A stretch of 40,952 nt of DNA from Desulfobacterales bacterium (GCA_027025555.1 JALVQN010000074.1:1-40952); one strand, 5' to 3'; positions 8,118 to 16,123 are shown, numbered from the stretch's first letter. The notes: generated by a model from the letters alone, not told the origin. Numbers and translations are program-made.

Positions 8118-8145
8118 TCAGACACCCAAAAGGTGAAATAGTTCC
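8118..8145 (-). promoter_or_regulatory. ECF-sigma promoter of the sigma/anti-sigma operon
   Basis: On the minus strand GGAACT at 8145-8140 and TCTGA at 8122-8118 are separated by 17 bases, with GGTG directly before the -10. Together with the identical architecture at 1950-1923 this argues for autoregulation. Sigma genes of this class usually carry their own target promoter. Confidence 0.75.
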
Positions 8146-8299
8146 GGATATTGCCTTTTTTCCATTTTCCTGTTTTCAAATCCATGGCGCCGAAAGGTAG
8201 CAGGGAAAGAACGTGAAATCAATCGACCAGGGGGCCTGTCCCGGTCGCCGGTTCGACACGGAGCGCATCCCGGCTTCCGTTGAGCCTTTCAAAAACCTG

Positions 8300-8328
8300 T
8301 TGACAAGAAAGCCTCCTTTCGTTAAAAG
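8300..8328 (+). promoter_or_regulatory. Sigma-70 promoter of tRNA-Phe
   Basis: TTGACA at 8300-8305 is followed after 17 bases by TAAAAG at 8323-8328 (or TTAAAA after 16). The element sits 31 bases before the tRNA 5' end. Confidence 0.6.
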
Positions 8329-8358
8329 GGGTACCGATTTCAGCCTTTAAAACCCCAT

Positions 8359-8434
8359 GCCGAGGTAGCTCAGTCGGTAGAGCAGGGGACTGAAAATCCC
8401 CGTGTCGGCAGTTCGATTCTGTCCCTCGGCACCA
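8359..8434 (+). tRNA. tRNA-Phe (GAA)
   Basis: A 76-base cloverleaf with acceptor stem GCCGAGG/CCTCGGC, D-loop AGCTCAGTCGGTAGAGC, anticodon loop CTGAAAA (anticodon GAA), and T-arm with GTTCGATTC. The CCA end is encoded at 8432-8434. Confidence 0.97.
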
Positions 8435-8443
8435 GTGATGACA

Positions 8444-8476
8444 AGCACCGGCGAAGTGCCCGCGGGTGCTTTTTTT
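8444..8476 (+). terminator. Rho-independent terminator after tRNA-Phe
   Basis: AGCACC at 8444-8449 pairs with GGTGCT at 8465-8470. A small inner GGC/GCC stem is possible. A run of six T at 8471-8476 follows. Confidence 0.65.
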
Positions 8477-8635
8477 ATGTCATGAAATTAAGCGCATAAA
8501 GCCGTTGAGGGCTGCCCGACTTGTCCCCGAAGGGCACCCGTCAAAGGGCGGAGGGATCGGAAGGCCGCCTCCGGATCCCTTCCCGGTATCTCCGAAAGTC
8601 CTGAAAAAAGAGAAACGCCGGCATGCCTCAGGGGG

Positions 8636-9556
8636 TCAAGCCCTGGGGATCTCTGCGGTCAGGAGGCGATGGGAGACCAGGTTGACCAGGCCCCAGATGG
8701 CGTCCGCCGCCAGGTGCGCTTCGATGGTTTCATCGAAAAGGATGGACACCCTCGGTGAAAACTCTTCGTCGCCTTCCCACAGCAAGTAATAAAGGGGGAT
8801 TTTCGGAAAGGGATAAAGGGCATAGGCGGCATCTCCCAGTCGGAGGGCCTTGCCTCCCAAAGCCTGTGCCGACCGGCAAAATCCATCCAGGTCCGTGCCG
8901 AACCTTCTGAGGAGCGGCTCCACATTCAGGGCATGGGGCCCCTGGAAGAAGTGGGCGGTCTTGAGTTCCATGACCCCCACCATCCGGCCGCGCAAGGGCA
9001 CCTCCTTGACACCCAGAAGGTAAAGCAGGCATTCCAGCTCCAAAAGCGGATCCCGGACCCGGTCCCAGGACATGCCGGCTCTTTGAAAAACAAAGCGCTT
9101 TCCAAGATCGACACGGAGTTCATCTTTGAAAAAAGGGATCCGGATTCGATCCGGAGGCTCCCAAAAAGCCCCGGCGCGCCGGCACAGGGCCTTCCGGTCC
9201 ATGGCCGTCACCGCCTCCCAATGGGCCTGGGGCACCTGGATGGCCCCTCCCGCGGGGGACTTTGCCGGGGAGGCTTCGGCCCGTCGTCTTTCTTGCATTG
9301 AAAGGAATCCTCGGCTGAAGGGGTACGGACCCGAATGAAAATTGCCGCATGGAAAAGAAGGGCAGTCCCTCAGGCAATGGGCCACCCGGTTCATGCGGGC
9401 ACAAGCCAGAATCGGACAGGGGGCCCCCAGAAGCCGTGTCTGGGCGGCCTCCTTGAGTGCGGCTTCCCGGCTTGTCCCGGCGCCGCACAAAGAACACACC
9501 CCCAGGATGAAAAGCCGGCAGACCCTGCAGTCAATCCCGCACGCCGCCGGGGTCAT
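8636..9556 (-). CDS. Cysteine-rich N-terminus plus DUF3786 protein
   Basis: A 306-residue protein without signal peptide. Residues 1-75 are rich in cysteine: C6, C10 and C13, C21, C24, then a cluster with P-C-P-I-L-A-C, H-C-L-R-D-C and F-P-C-G. They look like a metal or Fe-S binding module of the DUF3795 kind. The rest, about 105-300, matches DUF3786 proteins of anaerobes, with E-L-K-T-A-H-F-F-Q-G-P, G-G-K-A-L-R-L-G-D-A-A and I-P-L-Y-Y-L-L-W-E-G-D-E-E-F-x-P. Those proteins are thought to bind a metal or corrinoid; the function is unproven. The start at 9556 has GGAGGGG upstream and overlaps the stop of the racemase-like gene (ATGA). It is last in the dnaX-recR operon. Confidence 0.8.
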   Translation of the reverse strand: MTPAACGIDCRVCRLFILGVCSLCGAGTSREAALKEAAQTRLLGAPCPILACARMNRVAHCLRDCPSFPCGNFHSGPYPFSRGFLSMQERRRAEASPAKSPAGGAIQVPQAHWEAVTAMDRKALCRRAGAFWEPPDRIRIPFFKDELRVDLGKRFVFQRAGMSWDRVRDPLLELECLLYLLGVKEVPLRGRMVGVMELKTAHFFQGPHALNVEPLLRRFGTDLDGFCRSAQALGGKALRLGDAAYALYPFPKIPLYYLLWEGDEEFSPRVSILFDETIEAHLAADAIWGLVNLVSHRLLTAEIPRA

Positions 9557-10356
9557 GCCCGCCCCTCCACTCCTGTGGATACGGATTCAAGGATCACGCG
9601 GCTTTTTAGAAACGCCTCGCATCTTTCTTTCAATCCTTCAGTGATATCGGTGACCTGGACTTTCAAGGCGCCGCCTGTTTCGCATCCCCGGCCCCTGTCA
9701 GGGGTTCGGGCAAGAAGGTCCCCCAGGGCACGGGGAAGGACCCGCCAGGGTCGAACCACATGCACCCTTTTCCCGGCTTTCAGGAGGAGCTTTTTTTCGA
9801 TCTCAGACAAATAGGGACTGTCCAGAATCAGCGTGTCGATCTGTCGGACCCTTAATGGGTGGAGGAGTTTCTTGGCGATCCGGGTCGTTTCCGGCCTCTT
9901 GGCCCATCCCTCCTCGATGAGCGTGTCCAACAGCGTGGAAGGCCGGGTGTAAACCCGGGCGCCGGGGATCCGCTCTTGGATGAGACGCTCGTAAATTCCA
10001 CTTTTCACGGCAGCCCGGTTTCCGATGACACCGAACCGATGGTTCTTGGAAACAGAGACTGCCGCCCCAACACCCGAGGTCACTTGATCGACGGTGGGCA
10101 GGGCATAGGGTCCGATATGCCCAAGGCGCAGGGACGCCGCTGTGGCGGAACAACACACCACCAGGATTTCAGGATCCAGGGCCGTCAGGCGCCCTATCGC
10201 CGCGTCGGCGAACCGCGCCACGGTCTCCATGCTCCGGTCGGCATAAGGCGACCGGGCCGTATCGGCCAAAAAGACCAGGTCAACCCCGGGAAATGCCCTC
10301 CGGATTTCCCGGACCACGGTCAGGCCGCCGATTGCAGAATCAAAGATGCCGATCAT
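9553..10356 (-). CDS. Glutamate/aspartate racemase superfamily protein lacking one catalytic cysteine
   Basis: The fold-defining motifs of MurI are present: F-D-S-A-I-G-G (D6, S7) replaces FDSGVGG, S-P-Y-A-D-R-S replaces the VPYG loop, and T-V-D-Q-V follows. The first catalytic motif AC-N-T-A-S reads V-C69-S-A-T-A-A-S, so the cysteine is kept but the substrate-binding N-T is lost. The second motif, LGCTHYP in active enzymes, reads L-D-S-P-Y-L-S, so the second cysteine is gone. Two-base racemisation is therefore unlikely. I chose the ATG at 10356 (267 residues). The frame reaches a TTG at 10389, but FDS begins right after the ATG and this cuts the overlap with ykgJ to 17 bases. No clear ribosome site is present; translation is probably coupled. 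Confidence 0.75.
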   Translation of the reverse strand: MIGIFDSAIGGLTVVREIRRAFPGVDLVFLADTARSPYADRSMETVARFADAAIGRLTALDPEILVVCCSATAASLRLGHIGPYALPTVDQVTSGVGAAVSVSKNHRFGVIGNRAAVKSGIYERLIQERIPGARVYTRPSTLLDTLIEEGWAKRPETTRIAKKLLHPLRVRQIDTLILDSPYLSEIEKKLLLKAGKRVHVVRPWRVLPRALGDLLARTPDRGRGCETGGALKVQVTDITEGLKERCEAFLKSRVILESVSTGVEGRA

Positions 10357-10753
10357 GGGGGAAGATGATGGCCTTGACGGCCCTTTCAAGTTGGGCGTCG
10401 GAAATGTCCGTACGGATCCCCGGACACGCTTTCGCCATGATATGCCAGTTATGAAGGTCCTTCAGGAGACCGGGAATGAAGGGCCACTGCCGGCACATGC
10501 GCGGCTTGACCGGATGGATCCGGCAAAGGCCCTCCCAGAAGACGCAATAGCCGTTTTCGGCCTGGGCCAGGACCGGTTTCTTCCCCGACATCTGGCAGTA
10601 TTTGGGGACAAATCGATCCGGGTCTTCCTGCAAAAAAGCGGCAATGCGGCGGATATCCTCCGGCGTGACAAAGGTGCCGCCGTATCCCTTGCAGCAGTCC
10701 CCGCAGCGTTTGCAATGGAACAGATCGGCTTCCCGGAGGGGTTCAGATGCCAT
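10340..10753 (-). CDS. YkgJ family cysteine-cluster protein
   Basis: The 137-residue protein begins with F-H-C14-K-R-C17-G-D-C20-C21-K-G-Y-G-G, the CxxCxxCC signature of the YkgJ zinc/iron-chelating family (PF03692). It continues with Y-C near 70 and L-C-R-I-H-P-x-K-P-x-x-C-R-x-W-P-F near 77-93, the conserved second half. The family occurs widely in anaerobes; metal binding is assumed and the role unknown. Its ATG at 10753 overlaps the recR stop by 11 bases, so translation is coupled. The stop lies inside the next gene. It is a soluble cytoplasmic protein. Confidence 0.88.
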   Translation of the reverse strand: MASEPLREADLFHCKRCGDCCKGYGGTFVTPEDIRRIAAFLQEDPDRFVPKYCQMSGKKPVLAQAENGYCVFWEGLCRIHPVKPRMCRQWPFIPGLLKDLHNWHIMAKACPGIRTDISDAQLERAVKAIIFPHDRHL

Positions 10754-11342
10754 GCCGGGTGTCCAGGGCCCGCTTCAGCGTCACCGGATCCACGTACTTG
10801 AGGTCTCCGCCCATGGGCACCCCGGAGGCGATGCGGGTCGTTTTTACGGAAAGCCCATGGAGCTTTTCGGCCAGGTACGATGCGGTGGCCTCTCCCTCCA
10901 CACTGGTGGAGGTGGCCAGGATCACCTCCCGCACATTTCCTTTTGCCACACGGTCCAGGAGCTCTTGAATCCGGATGTCGTCGGGTCCGACCCCGCACAT
11001 GGGGGAAAGGACTCCCTGGAGAATATGGTAGCGACCGGTGAAGGCCCCCGCCTTTTCGATGGCGGCCATGTCCGCCGGCTGTTCCACCACGCAGACAAGA
11101 CCCGGATCCCTGGAAGGATCCCTGCAGATGGCACAACGGTCGGTGTCGCTCAAGGAATGGCACAGGCGGCACAACCGGACCGACGCCTTCATCTCCAGGA
11201 GGCTTTGGGCCAGGGATTCCACATCCTTTTTGGGCATGGAAAGGAGATGCACGGCCAGGCGTTCCGCCGTCTTTTCCCCGATGCCGGGCAAACGGGTCAA
11301 CTGGACAATCAGCCGCTTGATGGACGCCGGATAATGATGCAT
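10743..11342 (-). CDS. recR: Recombination mediator RecR
   Basis: A 199-residue protein of standard RecR length and order. A helix-hairpin-helix spans about residues 5-50 (L-P-G-I-G-E-K-T-A). A zinc finger has C58-x2-C61-x8-C70-x2-C73, and a Toprim domain covers about 80-175 (V-V-E-Q-P-A-D-M-A-A-I-E and A-T-S-T-S-V-E-G-E-A-T). RecR works with RecO and RecF to load RecA at gapped DNA. The ATG follows directly on the ybaB stop codon (TAG-ATG), the usual dnaX-ybaB-recR arrangement. Confidence 0.97.
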   Translation of the reverse strand: MHHYPASIKRLIVQLTRLPGIGEKTAERLAVHLLSMPKKDVESLAQSLLEMKASVRLCRLCHSLSDTDRCAICRDPSRDPGLVCVVEQPADMAAIEKAGAFTGRYHILQGVLSPMCGVGPDDIRIQELLDRVAKGNVREVILATSTSVEGEATASYLAEKLHGLSVKTTRIASGVPMGGDLKYVDPVTLKRALDTRHGI

Positions 11343-11654
11343 CTACATCAGCCCCGGGATATTGAGCCCGCCGGTCAGTTTCGACATCTCGGCATTCACC
11401 ATCTCCTGGGATTGTGCCAGGGCCTCGTTCACAGCAGCCAGGATCAGATCTTGAAGCATCTCCACATCCTCGGGGTCCACCACTTCCTTGTCGATGACCA
11501 GGGAGACGATCTGCTGCCGCCCATTGGCCACCACCTTGACCACGCCCCCTCCGGAAGAGGCCTCCACGGTCTTTTGGGCCAGCTCCTCCTGAACCTTGAG
11601 CATATTGGCCTGGAGTTTCTGGGCCTGTTTGAGCATCTTCCCCATACCTTTCAT
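11343..11654 (-). CDS. Nucleoid-associated protein YbaB/EbfC
   Basis: A 103-residue protein matching the YbaB/EbfC family. It has an N-terminal helix, [15 protein letters not shown]. The core is [11 protein letters not shown], followed by [14 protein letters not shown]. The family forms tweezer-like dimers that bind DNA. It lies between dnaX (10-base gap) and recR (no gap), the most common gene order for this family, and is probably co-transcribed with both. Confidence 0.95.
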   Translation of the reverse strand: MKGMGKMLKQAQKLQANMLKVQEELAQKTVEASSGGGVVKVVANGRQQIVSLVIDKEVVDPEDVEMLQDLILAAVNEALAQSQEMVNAEMSKLTGGLNIPGLM

Positions 11655-11664
11655 GTCGGGCCTC

Positions 11665-13356
11665 CTACAGAATCTTCACGTCCACCACCGTGCCGCCGAA
11701 GATCCGTTTTGCTTCGGCCACCAGGGGGTGCTGGATCGCTTCTTTTTTCATGTGGTTTTGAGACGTTTCCTTTGAGGGGGCAGGTGCTTCCTTTTTCTTT
11801 CCCTGTATAAAACGGACGGTCATGGGACGTCCGTACACCGCCTGACAGGCCTTGTCCAGGGCGGTCTTGTTCTTTTTGCGATTTAACACCTGCATGTCAT
11901 ACCCGTTCCCGTTGACCTCAATCTCAAGCACCGATCCCGCTTTGCGAACCAGTCGGCATTTGCTCAGGGAGCCGGCCGCGGAAGGGGCTTTTCCCAACAG
12001 GGCCTGAATGACGCGCTCCCAGGGTTCCCCAGGCTCCGGGCCCGCCTCCGGATTCGCCGGCGGCGCCGGCGTGTCGTCTTCCGGCACGCTCTCTGGAGAA
12101 GCGGTGCGGGAAAGCGCCTTGCCGGGATCAAAACCGGACGTGTCGGCCTCGGAGGTCCCCGTCGCCGTAAGGGGTGTTTCGGGCGGGGGAGCCTCCTTCG
12201 AAGCCAGGGAAAGCATCCGTTGCCTGAGGGTGTCGAGCTTTTCGATGAGGGTTTCAATGGGCAAGGCCGGCACCACTTCCAGGGCCTTGACCAGGGCCAT
12301 CTCCAGGGCGATCCGGGGTGTCAAAGAAAACCGGATGGCCGGTTCCTCCTCCAGGAGAACGTCGCTGATCTGTCTCAAATGGAAAAGGGAAACGCCTTCG
12401 GCCTGTTTTTGGATCTGCTCGATTTCACCGCCGGGAAGGTCCATGAGCGGGCCGGATTCCCTGCACGCCTTGGCCACCATGAGGTTTCTGAAATGCTCCA
12501 CAAGATCAAAATACAACCGTTTCATGTCATAGCCCCGGGCATACGCCTCGTGGATCCTCTCCAGCACCGCGGGGGCATCCTTTTCCAGGACCGCCCGGGC
12601 CAGTTCAAAGACCTCCTTGCGGTTCATGATCCCCAAAAGATCCAACACCCGGTCCAGGGTTATCCTCCCCTCGGCACAGGTCATCACCTGGTCCAAGAGG
12701 CTCAAGGCGTCCCGCATGCCGCCGGAGGCCTCCCGGGCGATGACCCACAGGGACTCCGGATCCACGGCCACGTTTTCTTTGGATACGATGGATTCCAGGT
12801 GCGCCACGATGGATCGGGTGTGGATGCGTCTGAAATCATGCCGCTGGCACCGGGACAGGATGGTGGCGGGAAGCTTGTGGGGCTCGGTGGTGGCGAAGAT
12901 GAAAAGCACGTGGGCGGGGGGTTCCTCCAACGTCTTGAGCAAGGCGTTGAAGGCCGCAAGGCTCAGCATGTGCACTTCATCGATGATGTAGATCTTGTAC
13001 GGGCTGTAGGCGGGCATGTACCGGGCGTTTTCCCTGAGCTCCCGCACCTGGTCCACGCTGTTGTTGGAGGCGCCGTCGATTTCAAAGACGTCCGCGGCGT
13101 TGCCGCGGGTGATCTCCCGGCAGGATCGGCATCGGTTGCAGGGCGTGGGCGTGGGTCCCTTTTTGCAATTTACCGCCTTGGCCAAAATCCGCGCCACCGT
13201 GGTTTTACCGGTGCCCCGGGGTCCTGACAAGAGCACGGCATGGGCCAGACGGCCCGCCGAGACGGCATTGGCCAGGGTCCGGGTCACATGCTCCTGGTGC
13301 AGGACCTCTTCAAAGGTCTGGGGTCGATATTTTCGGGCAAGAACCAGGTACGACAC
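11665..13356 (-). CDS. dnaX: DNA polymerase III subunit gamma/tau
   Basis: The 563-residue clamp-loader ATPase has Walker A G45-P-R-G-T-G-K-T52, zinc ligands C64, C73, C76 and C79, the D-E-V-H Walker B box near residue 126, and the S-R-C sensor/arginine-finger motif near 168. Domain III reaches about 370. A proline/glutamate-rich linker and a tau-like C-terminal domain follow (E-I-E-V-N-G-N near 490). The start is a GTG at 13356 with AAGG upstream; [12 protein letters not shown] is the universal N-terminus. It heads a six-gene operon. C-AAA-AAG occurs late in the gene but is not a convincing frameshift site, so only one product is predicted. Confidence 0.96.
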   Translation of the reverse strand: MSYLVLARKYRPQTFEEVLHQEHVTRTLANAVSAGRLAHAVLLSGPRGTGKTTVARILAKAVNCKKGPTPTPCNRCRSCREITRGNAADVFEIDGASNNSVDQVRELRENARYMPAYSPYKIYIIDEVHMLSLAAFNALLKTLEEPPAHVLFIFATTEPHKLPATILSRCQRHDFRRIHTRSIVAHLESIVSKENVAVDPESLWVIAREASGGMRDALSLLDQVMTCAEGRITLDRVLDLLGIMNRKEVFELARAVLEKDAPAVLERIHEAYARGYDMKRLYFDLVEHFRNLMVAKACRESGPLMDLPGGEIEQIQKQAEGVSLFHLRQISDVLLEEEPAIRFSLTPRIALEMALVKALEVVPALPIETLIEKLDTLRQRMLSLASKEAPPPETPLTATGTSEADTSGFDPGKALSRTASPESVPEDDTPAPPANPEAGPEPGEPWERVIQALLGKAPSAAGSLSKCRLVRKAGSVLEIEVNGNGYDMQVLNRKKNKTALDKACQAVYGRPMTVRFIQGKKKEAPAPSKETSQNHMKKEAIQHPLVAEAKRIFGGTVVDVKIL

Positions 13357-13487
13357 GGCAAGGCCTTTTTATTTTGGAATTGCCCGGGCCGGCTCGGATT
13401 AAAAAAGGATCGGAAGGATCAGACCCGAAAAGGGCTTTTTCTTCCACGGGCCCGGGGAAGGGTTCCCGCATACGGCTCGGAAGGATG

Positions 13488-13581
13488 TGGCGGAGAGAGA
13501 GGGATTCGAACCCTCGGTGCCGCTTTTGGCAGCACACACGATTTCCAGTCGTGCTCCTTCGGCCATCTCGGACATCTCTCC
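13488..13581 (-). tRNA. tRNA-Ser (GGA)
   Basis: A 94-base class II tRNA on the minus strand. The acceptor stem is GGAGAGA/TCTCTCC, the anticodon loop is CTGGAAA (anticodon GGA), a long variable arm is present, and the T-loop is GGTTCGAATCC. CCA is encoded at 13490-13488. It is the second gene of a tandem serine tRNA pair. Confidence 0.97.
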
Positions 13582-13605
13582 GGCTTCACCTTTTGAATCC
13601 TCTTG

Positions 13606-13698
13606 TGGCGGAGAGGGTGGGATTCGAACCCACGATCCTGCTTTTGGCAGGATACCGCTTTTCGAGAGCGGGGCCTTCAGCCACTCGGCAACCTCTCC
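13606..13698 (-). tRNA. tRNA-Ser (CGA)
   Basis: A 93-base class II tRNA on the minus strand. The acceptor stem is GGAGAGG/CCTCTCC, the anticodon loop is CTCGAAA (anticodon CGA), the variable arm stem is ATCCTGC/GCAGGAT, and the T-loop is GGTTCGAATCC. CCA is encoded. It lies 24 bases upstream of tRNA-Ser(GGA) and is first in the transcript. Confidence 0.97.
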
Positions 13699-13780
13699 GA
13701 AACCCTTCTGAAGCCCTCCACGGCAAGCTGCGGAGGATGCGCTCCACATTGCGCTTCACAATTGGCGCATGGAAACTTTT

Positions 13781-13808
13781 ATTATATTTTTTAATCCTTG
13801 CCTGTCAA
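13781..13808 (-). promoter_or_regulatory. Strong sigma-70 promoter of the tRNA-Ser pair
   Basis: On the minus strand TTGACA at 13808-13803 and a consensus TATAAT at 13786-13781 are separated by 16 bases. Transcription would start near 13774, about 75 bases before tRNA-Ser(CGA). No terminator is obvious between tRNA-Ser(GGA) and dnaX, so readthrough into dnaX is possible. Confidence 0.8.
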
Positions 13809-13942
13809 TGCTCTTTGTGCATTTTAACGTGCACCCTTTTTATCTTTTTCAGCGGATTTTCCTTGAAGCCGTGCAATTTATTTCCTAAAAGGGGTCTTTT
13901 TAAAAAAACAAGCGTCATCCACAACAGCGAAGGAGCGATCCC

Positions 13943-15283
13943 ATGGCCACTGTTATTCCCTTCAGAGGAATCCTTTACAACCCGGAAAAGGTGGACGATA
14001 TCGCCGATGTCATGGCGCCCCCTTTTGACGTCGTGTCCGAAGCCGAGCGGCAGGAACTCCATGAAAGGCATCCCTACAACAGCATCCGCCTGACCCTCGG
14101 GAAAACCGACGCCTCCACTCCCAACGGCACCGATTGGATTCCCAAAGCGGCCCGCTACTTGGAGAATTGGCTCAAGGCGGGAATCCTTGTCCAGGACAAT
14201 TCACCCACCCTTTATTTCACGGCCCGCACCTACTTCCATGACTTAAAGCAGGTCACCCGGTTCGGATTCATTGCCCTGGTGGGCCTGGAACCTTTCGAAA
14301 AGCGGGTGGTGCTGCCCCATGAAAAGACCTTCTCCAATGTCCGGGCCCAACGGCTGGCCCTCATGCAGGCCTGTCACGCCAACTTTGCACCCATCTTCTC
14401 CCTCTATTCGGATCCGCAAAACGATATCATCGTGCACCTCAAAGCAGCGGTCTTTGACAAGGCGCCGGACATCGACTTCGTGGATCATGACAGCCAGCGG
14501 CACCGCATGTGGCGGCTCACCGATCCCTCCGTCCACCGGACCGTCCTGGAAGTCCTGAAGGACAAAAAGATCTACCTTGCAGACGGGCACCACCGGTATA
14601 CCACGGCCCTGAACTACCAGGCATGGATGCGGTCTCAACATCCGGATCTCCCAAAGGACCATCCAGCCAACTACGTGATGATGTATTTGACGGCCATGGA
14701 AGACCCGGGGCTGACCATCCTTCCGGCCCACAGGCTCTTGAAAAAAGTCCCGGTGGAAACCCGCGCCACCCTCATCCCCAAGGCCGGGAAATACTTCGAC
14801 ATCACCACATTGCCCTTCAAGGGAAAAGAACGGGAAAAAATCCTGGTGGAATTCATCTCCCTGCTCAAGGCCAATGCCCCCAAGAATGTGATCGGTGTCT
14901 TCATGAAGGACCACCAGGAGTTCTATTTGCTGGTCTTAAAATCAAAGATCATGGACCGGCTCTTCGGAAAGGAGATCGAAGCGGCCTTCCGCTACTTCGA
15001 CGTGACCGTGCTGACCCGCCTGCTCATGATGGAAGTGCTGGGATTCGACGAATCCCGCCTCGACGACGCCAATCTCATCGGGTACGACAGCACCGCCGAG
15101 GGGGCCGTGGAAGCCATCACCCGGGGCGATTACGACATCGCTTTCATTCTCAACCCCACGCGGATCGAGCAGATGAAAACCGTGGCGGACAAAGGCCTCA
15201 TCATGCCCCGGAAGGCCACGTATTTCTATCCGAAAGTGGGCAGCGGAATCGTGATGCACCGCCTGATTCCCGAGAGCCTTTAA
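13943..15283 (+). CDS. DUF1015 family protein
   Basis: The 446-residue protein has the typical N-terminus of DUF1015 (M-A-T-V-I-P-F-R-G-I-L-Y-N, then D-V-M-A-P-P-F-D-V-V). The D-G-H-H-R-Y motif near residue 216 and H-R-L near 260 are also typical. It spans the full family length and has no signal peptide. AAGGAG lies 7 bases before the ATG at 13943. The family is widespread in anaerobes and Bacteroidetes and is called an uncharacterised conserved protein (HpaII-like in some entries); its activity is unknown. An inverted repeat GTGCA-N8-TGCAC at 13817-13834 lies upstream and might be an operator. It converges on the methyltransferase gene. Confidence 0.93.
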   Translation: MATVIPFRGILYNPEKVDDIADVMAPPFDVVSEAERQELHERHPYNSIRLTLGKTDASTPNGTDWIPKAARYLENWLKAGILVQDNSPTLYFTARTYFHDLKQVTRFGFIALVGLEPFEKRVVLPHEKTFSNVRAQRLALMQACHANFAPIFSLYSDPQNDIIVHLKAAVFDKAPDIDFVDHDSQRHRMWRLTDPSVHRTVLEVLKDKKIYLADGHHRYTTALNYQAWMRSQHPDLPKDHPANYVMMYLTAMEDPGLTILPAHRLLKKVPVETRATLIPKAGKYFDITTLPFKGKEREKILVEFISLLKANAPKNVIGVFMKDHQEFYLLVLKSKIMDRLFGKEIEAAFRYFDVTVLTRLLMMEVLGFDESRLDDANLIGYDSTAEGAVEAITRGDYDIAFILNPTRIEQMKTVADKGLIMPRKATYFYPKVGSGIVMHRLIPESL

Positions 15284-15310
15284 GGGAAAGGTTTTGAGGA
15301 GACGTTCCGG

Positions 15311-16069
15311 TCACGACCAAAAAGAGGAAAAGGACCCGGCTTCAAACATCTCCAAAACCGCATCGGAATACGCTCCGTCTGGACCGTAAAGGACCAGAGG
15401 CGGGGCCACGTGGATCCCTTTCCGTCCCCCCTTGATGCCCTCCACCACCACCAGCTTGGCTTCCGTGTCCATGCGGGAGTGGACCATCCGCAGCCGTTTG
15501 GGCTCGAGACCGCAGGCCCTTAGAAAGGAAAGGATATCCGTGACCCGCCCGGCAGGGACCACGCCCACAAAGCGGCCTTTGGGCTTGAGCATCCGGTATC
15601 CCGTGGCCACCACCTCCTCCAGGGTCACGGCGATTTCATGCCGGGCCAGGGCCCGCTGACGGTTGGGATTGATCCGTCCCGAGCGCGCCTTTCGATAGGG
15701 GGGATTGCTCACCACAAGGTCCACCGCGCCTTTTGTGGCTTTTGTGTCCAACGCCCGCATGTCCCGGCAAAAGATTTCAATCCGGTTTTCCATGTTGTTT
15801 TGCCACACGTTTTTCATGGCGATTTCCGCCAGGGGCGCCTGGATCTCCACGCCGTATATCCGGATTTTCGGATGCCGGAAGGCGAGGATCAAAGGGATGA
15901 TGCCGCAACCCGTCCCCAGGTCGAGGACCGTGTCTTTCTCCCGGCAAGGCGCATGGTGGGCCAGCAAAACGGCATCGATGGAAAACCGGTATCCGGACCG
16001 TTCCTGGGCCACTTTGATCCGGCCGTTGAAAAAGGCATCCAGGGTGAGCTCAAAGGATCGGGTGTGCAT
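15311..16069 (-). CDS. TrmN6-like tRNA1(Val) (adenine-37-N6)-methyltransferase
   Basis: A 252-residue class I SAM methyltransferase. The SAM-binding motif is D-L-G-T-G-C-G at residues 50-56 and the acidic ligand loop is Y-G-V-E-I-Q. The catalytic N-P-P-Y at 122-125 marks N6-adenine methylation. The N-terminal F-F-x-G-R-I-K-V-x-Q-x-x-x-G-Y-R-F-S-I-D-A-V-L-L-A is characteristic of the TrmN6/YfiC group, which methylates A37 of tRNA1(Val). The exact substrate cannot be proved from sequence. The ATG at 16069 has no good ribosome site. It follows the DciA-like gene by 54 bases on the same strand and is probably co-transcribed. Confidence 0.88.
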   Translation of the reverse strand: MHTRSFELTLDAFFNGRIKVAQERSGYRFSIDAVLLAHHAPCREKDTVLDLGTGCGIIPLILAFRHPKIRIYGVEIQAPLAEIAMKNVWQNNMENRIEIFCRDMRALDTKATKGAVDLVVSNPPYRKARSGRINPNRQRALARHEIAVTLEEVVATGYRMLKPKGRFVGVVPAGRVTDILSFLRACGLEPKRLRMVHSRMDTEAKLVVVEGIKGGRKGIHVAPPLVLYGPDGAYSDAVLEMFEAGSFSSFWS

Positions 16070-16123
16070 CTTTGTTAAAAAGCGCGGCCGGGAATTCCGT
16101 GCAACCCTTTCTTAGGATATCCT

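Noticed and set aside
11865-11895. C-AAA-AAG in dnaX as a programmed frameshift site for a short gamma form
   Set aside because: The heptamer is not a full A-AAA-AAG and lies near codon 490 of 563, too late to give a normal gamma subunit; no supporting stem was clear.
13419-13445. GGAAGA-N16-TCTGA on the minus strand upstream of dnaX, a third ECF-like promoter
   Set aside because: The essential AAC of the -35 is lost and the spacing differs by one base; likely chance.
13356-13488. 4.5S (SRP) RNA between tRNA-Ser and dnaX
   Set aside because: The conserved apical sequence with GGAAGGAAGCA-like bases is absent on both strands, so the gap is not ffs.
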